A stretch of 64,000 bases of DNA, taken from NCBI RefSeq assembly GCF_949628265.1, contig NC_088789.1:30249883-30313882 (forward strand), read 5' to 3'. How positions within the stretch are numbered: the stretch's first letter is position 1; each line of letters opens with the position of its first letter. Origin of the DNA: Cloeon dipterum (lineage: Eukaryota; Arthropoda; Insecta; Ephemeroptera; Baetidae). The position numbers and the translations under genes were made by a program. Shown here piece after piece: positions 47,986-59,245 of the stretch. The notes under the pieces are model-generated. The model was not told the DNA's origin, made no database searches, and saw only the letters and a list, made by a program, of their open reading frames with translations.

Positions 47986-48262
47986 CCCTTAAAATCATTA
48001 AATTAAGGAACAAAACTGCAAATTACATAGTAAAAATGCAATTGAAGCAATTAACAAGTAATTTAATTTTTAACTCGTGTCCGGTAACACGTGTTTGTCA
48101 CGTGATGATCACGTGATCCAGAAATATTAAAAACACAAAATAAATCAAAATTTCAAGTCAATATTGACTAAGGGGGCCTCAAATAACCCGGGAAAAATAA
48201 CAAAAAAAATATTTGAGGGGGTCACCGAAAACTCGTGTCAACACGTGATTTTTCTCGTAGGG

Positions 48263-48796
48263 GTCCACGAGAAACCAAAGGAACGAGAAAAATTCAAGTG
48301 TAGTTTTTGTGGGAAGGAATTTGAGGGATCATCAAACTACAACCAACACATTCGTAATGTTCACAAAGATTTCCCTGTAAAATGCTCTCATCTTGGTTGT
48401 CTTTCATTTTTCAAAACTAAAATCGAAATGAAAACTCACTTTGATTCTGCTCACGGGGAAGATGACGAGGCAAAAATGTTCAAATGCAATGATTGCGATT
48501 ACAAAGCAATGAAAAAATATCATTTGAAAAAGCACATAGCTAACAAGCACTTGCTCAAATCCAAGAAATGTAAAACGTGTGAAAAACTTTTCTCCGGTCG
48601 ATCTGAATTGAGAAAACATGTGAAAAACTATCACAATTTCGAGGTTTGTGCTTTTTGCAAAAAGGTTATGACTGTTCATTACAAGAAATATCGTCATTTG
48701 AAAATTACAAAGTGCAATCGCTGCAAGAGCAAATTCCGATGTTTAGGTTTGCATAAATCTCACTTGAAATCTTGCAAAAATCACAAAAATCGGTGA
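48263..48796 (+). pseudogene. ZNF-J, 3' part after the transposon
   Basis: It resumes at GTCCACGAG, the last His of finger 2, and is open to TGA 48794-48796. It encodes fingers 3-6, the degenerate segment and the C2HC finger without any lesion. The lack of decay beyond the insertion indicates a young insertion. Finger 5 helix residues are K, Y, H and K. AATAAA lies at 48973-48978. It could only be expressed if the insert were spliced out. Confidence 0.85.
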
Positions 48797-50165
48797 ACAA
48801 AAAATTTGAAAGTTGAATACGATGTCTTCCTGGAAACCACTCATTCATAGAATTTCAGTCAAAATATGTGAATATATATAATAAGTGCTTTTTAGTATTT
48901 CTTTATTTTTTTATTACATTGTAAATGCACTATAATTTAAACACGAAAACTGTTTCGATAATTTAGAGTTTAAATAAATACAAAACAAAAATTCCAATAT
49001 TTTTCTGCATTTTCATTTTTGTCAATTATTATGTGAAACAATGAGTATAGGGCTGTGATTTTTAGACGATTGACTAATTTTTTAAGCTTTAAATCATTGC
49101 AGGTCTATCAAATGAGCACGAATCGTGCAATTTAATCCACACTTAAAACCGTTAGAACCATCTAAATATGCCGAAACCGATTAAAACCCGTCTAAATAGA
49201 TAAGTTTGAAATGCAAAGGTGTCCAAAAACATAATTTCTTTAGCCGTGAAAAGTTATTCATAACAAAATTTGAGCTCTGATGGGTCAAAACCCAGTATAT
49301 TTGTATTTTATTAAAGGAACAATACAAAATGCCCAATGCACCGCGGTTCAGTGCTTGCCTTTTTTTTACCAATTTCACGCTTGGCTCAAAACAGACACAA
49401 CATACGCCCAAATCATGTTTCCAATAAGGAGACAATCCTCACCGCTTTTTGTTACCGGTTTTTATCATAGAAATTTAAATAGAATCGATGAAAATTTTTG
49501 CTCTTTCCCAATTTGAAGCAAATATATATTTAGGAATTTCCATTTTACTCAATTCAGAGCTACTTTAAATAATTACGAATTATTTTCCATTTACATCATT
49601 TTAAGCCAAAAATTCATGCGGGTATGGCAACCCTAAAGCGCAATGGCACCGAAGGCACAAGCGGAAGACTCACGCGCCCGTTTGTCTTCTTTAATGAGTG
49701 TCACGGCATTTTATTGCAGCAAAAGCAAGATGCGGCTTTCGTTCTCGCACTCAATCGGCGAGAAACGCGAGCAATAGTGCTCAGACGATTTCCTCGCACC
49801 TCTCCTCGCGCCGCTTTTGCCAATTTCCTCTTTTGCACGCTTTCTACCGACGCGAACCCCAGAGCTTAGAGCCCATGTTATCCGTTCGCGGTGTTATTGG
49901 GACCCGGGTTTCAGCATTCGTGCTAGAGTGCAGTGCGCGCCCTTCCCGGTCCGAGAGGACAGGGATAAAAAGAGCAAAAAAAGCAGCTAATTACGACCAT
50001 TGCGCTCCCACTTTACTGTTGTGTTTCCCAGATACAGGATACAGACAATTTCTTTGCCATCGAATACCGAAATTTACAAGCATGTGTTGCAAATAGATGC
50101 GTAAAAGCCATTATTAAAATTAAAAAAAAAACATTATAGAATTTCTATTGAGCAAACGACTGAAT
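48797..50165. other. spacer J-L, left of X copy 2
   Basis: The same modules as spacer E-F occur in order: GATTTTTAGACGATTGACTA (about 49060), ACCGCGGTTCAGTGCTTGCC (about 49340), and GGTATGGCAACCCTAAAGCG to GCGTAAAAGCC (about 49620-50110), the last carrying a 5'-truncated SINE. No gene is seen. Confidence 0.65.
49874..49975 (+). mobile_element. 5'-truncated SINE tail
   Basis: ATCCGTTCGCGGTGTTATT to CGCCCTTCCCGG and AGGACAGGGATAAAA match the 3' body of the 5S-SINE at about 1613-1702. The host sequence CAGAGCACAGAGCAGCTAATTA in sister spacers is interrupted here. Truncation at the 5' end with a kept A-rich 3' end is typical of LINE-driven retroposition. Confidence 0.72.
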
Positions 50166-53100
50166 GGACCCTACATAAACGATACCCATCGACAGGGGGG
50201 TCGCAGTTAAGGGACCGGGGGGCAGAGGCGGGGGGGCCGGGGGGGTTCGGGCCCCAAAGGTTTTTTGCCACCGCCCCATAGGAGCCCGGGGAGCCCCTCT
50301 TTGCAAGCGGCCTCCCTATGCTCCTGTGTAAAAAAATCGCCAAAACGGGGCGGATCGGGGCGAAACCCGGTTGGTCGACGCAGGGTCGCCCACGAACGCG
50401 TTTTCAGGTGTGCAAGCCTGGATTCCTTCCATAGGAGAATTAAAAAAAATAAAACCAAAAAGGGCCTTTTCGAGGGTCTTTCCGGGGCAGCGTTGGGTGC
50501 GAGGGGGATGGTGGGTTGAAATTGGTGCCGTCGCCCGCAGAATTAAACGGTGAGTTCAGCCATTACCGGTTTTGGCCCGCAAGTCCCATAGCGGCCGAGA
50601 TATAAAATTCGAAAGGTGCAAAAACGTGGTTTGGACATTAATTATTTTTTGAGGAGCCCCCGCGAAGGCCCACCACGCCCGACGGCCCGCCGGGACCACT
50701 CATATGAAAGAAGCTGCAATTAGCTTCATTTTGACGGGTAGTACACTCAAAGAAAAAATTCTCATTTTGAGACGAAAAAATCGGCTCTCAAGTGAGAGTA
50801 AAAAAATTCGTCTCACTTTGAGAGCGAAAAGCGGCCTGCCGCTTTTGCGTCTCAATTTGAGACGAAAAAATCGGCTCTCAAAAGAGAGCGAAATTTTTCG
50901 TCTCACTTTGAGAGCGAAAAGCGGCCGGCCGCTTTTGCGTCTCAATTTGAGACGAAAAAATCGGCTCTCAAAAGAGAGCGAAATTTTTCGTCTCACTTTG
51001 AGAGCGAAAAGCGGCCGGCCGCTTTTCGCTCTCAAAGTGAGACGAAAAAATCGGCTTTCAACTGAGAGCGAAATTTTTCGTCTCACTTTGAGAGCGAAAT
51101 GCGGCCGGCCGCTTTTGCTTCTCAATGTAGAGCCTAATCTGTTTTGTACTTACGATCGGCTATGGCAGGCCCCGCAAAACTTTATTTTCAATCCATTTGA
51201 TGATCCGCTTGGCCGAAAAACTTGAAACGTCGTTCACGCACAGCATTATTACCGCACTTTTTGCCACTTAGGGACAATGCACTTGACATAAAACGACCTC
51301 AAAACCCGACTAAAAACGCCAGCGTGAGCCCTTGCCGCGAAAATAGACGGACCAGCTGAAACTGAAACTTTAAAATGTAAACAATGACACTGATAGGCCA
51401 ATTTTAATTTTTTGGACCAATCACAAATTAGTTCTGGTTATAAGTTATAACCTCACATCCTTGACTTTGACTAGCGCGAAGTCAGTCTGAAAAAATATAG
51501 GAACAAACTAATTTTTTTCAAATCAAGAGAGATGCCAACAACAATAAAAGTGGAAATAAATTATAAAATAAATACAAAATTAATTAAGATAATAAGTGGT
51601 ATAATAATTAAAATTATGAAAGAGTAAAATATAAATTAATATGGATAAAAGAAATTTAAATTAAAAAAATAAATAATTTAAACATGAAAATAAATACAGT
51701 CTTTAGGAATTATTGTTAAAAAAAAAACTTCTTAAATTCAAATCTGGAATATATGACATGCTTCATAAAACGAATAGCAGGTAGACTGGACACGGCTTAA
51801 AGAAGTATACATGGTTAGACTCTCAGTTACACTGTTAGGAATAAACCTTTTTTTAAACCAATTGCTTGCATAATTTTGAATGTTAATTTTGATTAAATCT
51901 TTAGAAATCTAGAGTCGGCCACAGGGACATCATAGATTTCAATTTCACGTACAAATTTATATGTTTTAATGTTTCCTGAGCGGCATATTAACATTGAGCA
52001 ACATAATTTGAATCAATCTGGCATATTTTTTGGATGAGGACTGTCATCAGTGATGTAAATTAGTGATTAGAAGCATCGTTTTCGTCTTCTTTCATGACAG
52101 TATGGACCTGCTTTTAACTTGGAAATTTTATCAAGGAATTTTAATTTTAACCCACCAATTCTAATTAATCTGAATTGAATATATTTAAACCATCTCAATT
52201 AAGAAAAAACATAATAACGGCGCATCTCTTCCAAATTTCCGCAAATTTGCCTGAAACTGCCCCGATGGTAAAATGTGATAACATGCACCAGGAAAGGAAA
52301 ACATATTGCTACAAATAACAATTTTGAGACATTTATGCATAGATTGACCAGCAAGCCAGGATTTCCCGGGAATTTGTTTTCAGGCTTCTGGGATATCACG
52401 CAAATAATTAGAACATTGTCCCGGGACTGGGCCGAACCCGGCAAATAATTTTCGAAGAAGTCAAACTCGCAACAACAAAAATAATCCCGATGGACGCTCT
52501 ATTTTAAACCGTCTAGATCTAGAAATTAATAATAATGGCGCAGTTCTCCGCGAATTTGGAAATTGATTGGTCGCGATTTGTTTTTTGAATTTTTATGAGA
52601 CAATTACGTTTGCTTTTAAAATTGAAATTTACACTGCCCAACCTAGTTTGCGTCCCTGGGAGACTTTTCATTTTAAAAACATTCACAGGTCGAAGGTTAA
52701 GGTCCCCTTTAGCAAAATTATTTGAAATTTTAAAATTGAAAAGGATGATCGTAAATATCTGCAACAGCACAACAAGTTCCAAAGCTCCAGTCACGATTGT
52801 TTTGCTGCAATTCGAATTTGAAGTCAAAAAATCGCGTCCAATCAATTTTTTTTTATTTGTAGCAATATGTTTTCCTTTCCTGGTGCATGTTATCACATTT
52901 TACCATCGGGGCAGTTTCAGGCAAATTTGCGGAAATTTGGAAGAGATGCGCCGTTATTATGTTTTTTCTTAATTGAGATGGTTTAAATATATTCAATTCA
53001 GATTAATTAGAATTGGTGGGTTAAAATTAAAATTCCTTGATAAAATTTCCAAGTTAAAAGCAGGTCCATACTGTCATGAAAGAAGACGAAAACGATGCTT

Positions 53101-56100
53101 CTAATCACTAATTTACATCACTGATGACAGTCCTCATCCAAAAAATATGCCAGATTGATTCAAATTATGTTGCTCAATGTTAATATGCCGCTCAGGAAAC
53201 ATTAAAACATATAAATTTGTACGTGAAATTGAAATCTATGATGTCCCTGTGGCCGACTCTAGATTTCTAAAGATTTAATCAAAATTAACATTCAAAATTA
53301 TGCAAGCAATTGGTTTAAAAAAAGGTTTATTCCTAACAGTGTAACTGAGAGTCTAACCATGTATACTTCTTTAAGCCGTGTCCAGTCTACCTGCTATTCG
53401 TTTTATGAAGCATGTCATATATTCCAGATTTGAATTTAAGAAGTTTTTTTTTTAACAATAATTCCTAAAGACTGTATTTATTTTCATGTTTAAATTATTT
53501 ATTTTTTTAATTTAAATTTCTTTTATCCATATTAATTTATATATTTTACTCTTTCATAATTTTAATTATTATACCACTTATTATTTTAATTAATTTTGTA
53601 TTTATTTTATAATTTATTTCCACTTTTATTATTGTTGGCATCTCTCTTGATTTGAAAAAAATTAGTTTGTTTCTATTTTTTTCAGACTGACTTCGCGCCA
53701 GTCAAAGTCAAGGATGTGAGGTTATAACCAGAACTAATTTGTGATTGGTGCAAAAAATTAAAATTGGCCTATCAGTGTCATTGTTTACATTTTAAAGTTT
53801 CAGCTGGTCCGTCTATTTTCGCGGCAAGGGCTCACGCTGGCGTTTTTAGTCGGGTTTTGAGGTCGTTTTATGTCAAGTGCATTGTCCCTAAGTGGCAAAA
53901 AGTGCGGTAATAATGCTGTGCGTGAACGACGTTTCAAGTTTTTCGGCCAAGCGGATCATCAAATGGATTGAAAATAAAGTTTTGCGGGGCCTGCCATAGC
54001 CGATCGTAAGTACAAAACAGATTAGGCTCTACATTGAGAAGCAAAAGCGGCCGGCCGCATTTCGCTCTCAAAGTGAGACGAAAAATTTCGCTCTCAGTTG
54101 AAAGCCGATTTTTTCGTCTCACTTTGAGAGCGAAACGCGGCCGGCCGCTTTTCGCTCTCAAAGTGAGACGAAAAATTTCGCTCTCTTTTGAGAGCCGATT
54201 TTTTCGTCTCAAATTGAGACGCAAAAGCGGCCGGCCGCTTTTCGCTCTCAAAGTGAGACGAATTTTTTTACTCTCACTTGAGAGCCGATTTTTTCGTCTC
54301 AAAATGAGAATTTTTTCTTTGAGTGTACCGCCATCCTGCTCGAACGGCGCCGGAGCTAGAAGGGCCGAAAGGGTTAAAAACAGGCAAAAGTCGAAATCCC
54401 CATAAAGTTAACACGGCCGCAGACATGGAAAGCTAAAAATCTAAAAACCCCACCAAAAATCAATTCCGCTCATCCTAAGACCTCCCAGCGAGTTTTAGGC
54501 CTGTACGACCTCCTCAGGGTCAACGGAGACCTTTCAAATGTACAAAACGCAATTTTTCGGTACTCGCGGCCCCCCGCGGGGTCCCGATGGGCCCCAGGGC
54601 CCCCAAGCTCGAGACTCGAGCAGGCGACGAGTGAACGAAGCCAACGGTGTGCGGAAAAGATTTTTCCGCCTCATAGCGAAAAAGTTATTAAACGGGCAAA
54701 TTTGCCCATTTGTTGCCTGAGTACCTTTCGGCAGGCATATCTCCGGACCAGAGCAAAAAATGAAAAAATGGCTTGATCAGCGATGCGCAATTTATCTGCG
54801 AACATTTTAAGACCAAATTCGACCTGATCGGATGAAAAACCTGGGAGGAGATAGGTTTGGCGCGCGCCGCGGAAGGGTTTTTCGCCTCCATAAGCTTAAC
54901 ATGGGAATTTCGAATTCGGATTTCACGCAGAAAAAAAATATTTTCGGCCGCGACTGCTGTACTATACTCTTCCGCCCGGTGAATATTCCCTGCAAACCGA
55001 TTTTGGCGGAAATCCGTGCCATAGGCGATTTACGGCGGAGCATTGAAAGTCCGCGTTTTGCCGTGCACTCAAATGGCCAGGCTGAAAAAACGCGCGGCGG
55101 CGCCGCGGAGCCGCCGGCCGCTGAATACCCAATTTGACCATCGGACACACACGACTGAGTGCGCGGGTGTCTGAATCCAAATTTTAACCGGTCTAACTCT
55201 ACCCAAATTTATTTTATATGGGATTTTCGGTTTTGGGTGTGCACGGCAGAAGGAGCGTGCGGTGCGGCACCGAGTGAAACAGTTTTATTTTTGCCAAAAT
55301 TCGAGTATTCGCCGCAGCGTCGACCGCGAATCCTCATTCGAAAGTGCCCGCCGAGCACTTCAACCTGGCGTGCCCAAACGACCTTCCCCAGGGTCCCCCG
55401 ACCTGAGACCGATTCGCAGGCCGAATTTAATCGCGATTTCGGCGTTTTCAAGCCAGTTTGACGCTGCGTTGCGTTGACTAGCCGCATTTCAAACCACCAA
55501 CCTTCCTCAGGTCGCCCACCCTGAGCACTTTTACTGCGTGATTTTGCCGGCGGCAACGATTCATTTCGCTTCCTTCGTCGCATTTAGAGTGCATAAAAGT
55601 GCGTTTCGAATTCGCGCAAGCGGCGCAGCGTGCACTGCAGCCGCATTTCGCCCAGCGCAAAAGACACTTTTTAATTCATTTTTTTGCCAAAATTCGAGCA
55701 TTCGCCGCAGCGCCGACCGCGACCCTCATTCGAAAGCGCCCGCCGAGCGCTTCAACCTGAAGCAACCGGCTGACCTTCCTCAAGTTCCCCCGACCTGAGA
55801 CCGATTCGCAGACCGAATTTAATCGCGATTTCGGCGTTTTCAAGCAAGATTGACGCTGCTTTTCGCTAACTAGCCGCACTTCAAACCACCAACCTTCCTC
55901 AGGTCGCCCACCCTGAGCACTTTTACTGCGTGATTTCGCCGGCGGCAACGATTCATTTCGCTTCCTTCGTCTCGTTTAGTGTGCATAAAAGTGCGAGAGA
56001 GGCGAAGCGTGCACTGCAGCCGCATTTCGCCCAGCGCAAAGACACTTTTTAATTCATTTTGCCGAAATTCGAGTATTTGCCGCAGCATTGACCGCGACGA

Positions 56101-56470
56101 AAGTGCCCGAGCACTTTAACCTGCCGCAACCGGCCAACCTTTCTCAGGGTCCCCCGAAATGAAACCCTCGAACGGAGCGCCTCGGTTTTTGCCGTGCAAC
56201 GACTGGACCAGCGGAGCGATTTTCGCGCGCGGCCCCTCCCCGGAAGCGTCTCGCCGGTGCGCACACCCCCCAACCACCCCGGTGACCTTTCTCAGGGTGG
56301 CCGCCCTGAGATCTCTCCCAGAGCCGGTTTTTCTCGGCATTTCCAGCGCCGCAGGTGCCGGCGCGCCGCCGCCCAACGGTCACCGCCCGCGACCGGCTTT
56401 GGGGCGAATCCGAGTTGGCCCCCGCCCCCGAGCTTCCCCCCGACTCGGAACCCAAGTGCGAAGCGCTTGT
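50166..56470. mobile_element. GC-rich element X, copy 2, with nested palindrome
   Basis: It has the same ends and the same host junction (CGACTGAAT / CTAATAGAAATAATG) as copy 1. It is split by the element at 50744-54325. The right third has three tandem units of about 375-390 bp (near 55292, 55684 and 56060) against two in copy 1. Numerous small substitutions and indels against copy 1 show divergence since duplication. No coding signature is seen. Confidence 0.72.
50744..54325. mobile_element. 3.6 kb giant foldback element with TA target duplication
   Basis: The ends CACTCAAAGAAAAAATTC and inverse are flanked by TA. X copy 1 shows the unoccupied site (GGGTAGCACCGCC, with TA read as CA). Left arm 50744-52318 and right arm 52853-54325 are nearly identical inverted copies around a 534 bp loop. 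The arms differ mainly by about 100 bp of subterminal repeat. Subterminal DNA (about 50770-51120 and 54030-54300) is itself made of small palindromes with CGGCCGGCCG cores between CGTCTCA...TGAGACG motifs. Layout recalls Foldback-type elements. No transposase is seen in arms or loop, so it is probably non-autonomous. ORFs with RLTLRAKSGRPL-like periodicity are by-products of these repeats. Confidence 0.85.
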
Positions 56471-56545
56471 CTAATAGAAATAATGTTCAAAATCCGTTAT
56501 GAATTTTAAACTTTCCCGCATTAAACGAAATCAAGGGTGTGTTTC

Positions 56546-56626
56546 CTCTCCTAAGGGTGGCGCTTCAATAGCTTAGCCACCTGCAACCTTCCATCTTTTC
56601 GCTCAGGTTCAGGTGGTCTGTTAGAA
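56546..56626 (+). promoter_or_regulatory. ZNF-L upstream block
   Basis: CTCTCCTAAGGGTGGCGCTTC, then CCACCTGCAACC (56577-56588) and GGTTCAGGTGG (56606-56616). It lies about 80 bases right of X copy 2, so the insertion left the block untouched. Confidence 0.6.
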
Positions 56627-57820
56627 ATGTCGTTTCAAAGAGTGTTGTGCTTGATCTGTGAGCGTCCAACGGCGGACGGCGCTGTCCACGCTGTCCACGT
56701 GGACAAGGAGAAACTGCAGACTTGGTTTCTCAACGTATGCGGACACGAGTTGGCCGAGGAAATCGAGGATCATGACAAAATTTGCTACTTTTGTCTTTGG
56801 GATGCGGAGTGAGCATTTTAAAAAGAATTTAAGGAATTTCCTTTTTTATTTGTGGAATACTTCATGAAGGTTTCTTTGGAAATTCGACCGAATGGCGGCC
56901 GAGGATTTGGTTTGGTGGCCTAGGAATTTAGATTATCTGGACGATGCGGCGAAGAAGCTGCGGAATTACTATTTTGGTAAAATTCACGCCTTTAGAAGCT
57001 CTTTTTGTAAAATTTTGTATTCGTTTTAGAGGGGAAATTGGAGCAATGTTGGGTGCAGTTGGAGAAAATTGAGCTGCCGCAAAGTTACGCTGAAGAGAGA
57101 CGAAACGTTGAAGCAGAATTACGGACGAAGCTATGGAATTGCTTCTACTGCGGGAAACGATTTAAATATTCGTATAATTTGTCTGCACATATGAAGAAAA
57201 TGCACAAGGAAGCCATTAGATGTGGGAATAAAAACTGTGCTACTTATTTCCACACTCTTGAAGAAAAAGAAGAGCACACGAAGAATGTCCATGAAAATTC
57301 AAAGGAACGGGAAAAAATCAATTGCAGTTTTTGTGGGAAGGAATTTGAGGGACCAAAAAACTACAACCAACATGTTCGCCGTGTCCACAAAGAGTTTCCC
57401 GCAAAATGCTCTCATAAGGGTTGCTTGTCATTTTTCAAAACTAAAATCGAAATGAAAACTCACTTTGATTCCGCTCACGGGAAAGATGACGAAGCAAGAA
57501 TGTTCAAATGCAATGATTGCGATTACAAAACGATGCGAAAATTTGATTTGGTACGGCACATAGCTAGTAAGCATTTGCTCAAATCCAAGAAATGTAAAAC
57601 GTGTGAAAAACCTTTCCCCGGTCTATCTGAATTAAGAAATCATGTGAAAAACTATCACAATTTCGAGGTTTGTGCTTTTTGCAAAAAGGTTATGACTGTT
57701 CATTACAAGAAATATCGTCATTTGAAAATTACAAAGTGCAATCGCTGCAAGAGCAAATTCCGATGCTTAGGTTTGTATAAATCTCACTTGAAATCTTGCA
57801 AAAATCAGAAAAATCGTTGA
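56627..57820 (+). CDS. ZAD-type C2H2 zinc-finger protein, copy L
   Basis: Exons 56627-56808, 56870-56976 and 57030-57820 give 359 residues, intact. The ZAD-like stretch has VHAVHVD where others have VLAVHVD. Finger 5 is the most divergent of the family (TMRKFDLVRH; helix residues R, F, D and R). Finger 1 equals copy C, and fingers 6 onward equal copies F and J, again a mosaic. AATAAA lies at 57995-58000. Confidence 0.87.
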
Positions 57821-59161
57821 ACAAAAAATTTGAAAGTTGTTGACGAAATCTTGCTGGAAACCACTTATTCATAGAATTTCAGTCAAAATATGTGAATATA
57901 TAATAAGTGCTTTTTAGTATTTCTTTCTTTTTTTATTACATTGTAAATGCACTATAATTTAAACAAAAAACCTGTTTCTAAAATTTAGAGTTTAAATAAA
58001 TACAAAACAAAAATTCCAATATTTTTCTGCATTTTCATTTTTGTCAATTATTATGTGAAACAATGAGTAGGGCTGTGAATTTTAGACGATTGACTAATTT
58101 TTAAGATTTAAATCATTGCAGGACTATCAAATCAGCACGAATCATGCAATTTAATCCACACTTAAAACCGTTAGAACCATATAATTATACCAAAACCATC
58201 TAAAACCGATTACAACCCGTCTAAATAGATAAGTTTAGAATGCAAAATTGTCCAAAACATAATTTATTAGCCGTTAAAAATTATTCATAACAAAATTTGA
58301 GCTCTGCATGATGGGTCAAATCCCAGTAAATTTGTATTTTATAAAAGGAACAATACAAAATGCCCAATGCACCATGGTTCAGTGCTTGCCTTTTTTACCG
58401 ATTTCACGCTCGGCTCAAATCAGACACAACATACAACCAAATCATATTTCCAATAAGGAGACAAATGCTCACCGCTTTTTGTTACCGGTTTCTTTCACAG
58501 AAATTTAAACAGAATCGACGGAAATTTTTGCTCTTTACCAATTTGAAGCAAATACATATTTAGAAATTTCCGTTTTACACAATTCAGAGCTACTTTAAAT
58601 AATAACAAATTATTTTCCGTTAACATCATTTAAAGCCAAAAGTTCATGCGAGAATAACAATCCTCAAGCTCAATGGTACTGCAGAGGCACGACAAGCGCA
58701 AGACTCACGCGAGCCCCTTCGCGTCTTCTTTAATTAGCGACACTTAATTTTATTGCAGCAGCAAGATGCGGCTTTCGTTCTCACACTCAATTGGCGAGAA
58801 ACGCGAGCATTATTTCTCCGACGATTTCCTAGCACCTCTCCTCGCGCGCTTTTGCCAATTTCTTCATTTGCACGCTGTCTACCGACGCGAACGCCAAGAG
58901 CAACTCATATCGTTACGACCGTTGCACTTCCGCTTTATTATTGTGATTCCAGAAACAGGATACGGACAATTACTTTGCCTCTGAATTCCGAAATTAATAC
59001 AAGCGTGTCTTGAAAATAGATGCGGAAAAGCGACATTTTTAAGTTAAAAAAACCTCTATTAAATTTTCACTGAGGAAACGACTGAATCTAATATGGAAAT
59101 GTTGTTAAAAGTACGTTATGAATTTAAAACTTTCCCACTTTAAACGAATTCAAGGGTGTGT
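57821..59161. other. spacer L-M
   Basis: Modules occur as in E-F: TTTAGACGATTGACTA (about 58080), CACGCTCGGCTC (about 58405) and GCAATGGTACTG (about 58670). The empty X site, diverged (CGACTGAATCTAATATG), lies at about 59080-59096. No gene is seen. Confidence 0.62.
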
Positions 59162-59245
59162 AGCCTCTCCTAAGGGTGGCGCTTCAATAACTAAGCCACC
59201 TGGAACCTTCCATCTTGTCACTCAGGGTCAGGTGGTCTGTCAGAA
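59162..59245 (+). promoter_or_regulatory. ZNF-M upstream block
   Basis: CTCTCCTAAGGGTGGCGCTTC, then CCACCTGGAACC (59196-59207) and GGGTCAGGTGG (59225-59235). Confidence 0.58.

Larger units (their letters stand above)
44387..48262. mobile_element. 3.9 kb DNA transposon with CACGTG-rich ends, inserted in ZNF-J
   Basis: The left end CCCTACGAGAAAAATCACG and the right end are perfect inverted repeats of 22 bp. The flanking bases give GT at both sides (44385-44386 and 48263-48264); reading the ends asymmetrically would give a 4 bp GTCC duplication. Removing the insert restores the paralogue sequence AATGTCCACGAG exactly. About 150 bp at the left end and 560 bp at the right end carry seven and eleven CACGTG palindromes, plus CTCGTG/CACGAG and CTCGAG motifs, typical in layout of subterminal transposase-binding repeats. 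No transposase was recognised. It holds three internal foldback repeats and possible exon remnants on the minus strand. Confidence 0.85.

Noticed and set aside
44387-48262. Retroviral or LTR nature of the ZNF-J insert
   Set aside because: Ends are inverted, not direct, repeats; no gag, protease or reverse transcriptase motif was seen.
50700-51225. Long ORFs with periodic RLTLRAKSGRPLLRLN-like repeats on both strands (also 53934-54405)
   Set aside because: They translate the palindromic subterminal repeats of the foldback element; the same periodicity appears in several frames and on both strands, so it is not protein coding.
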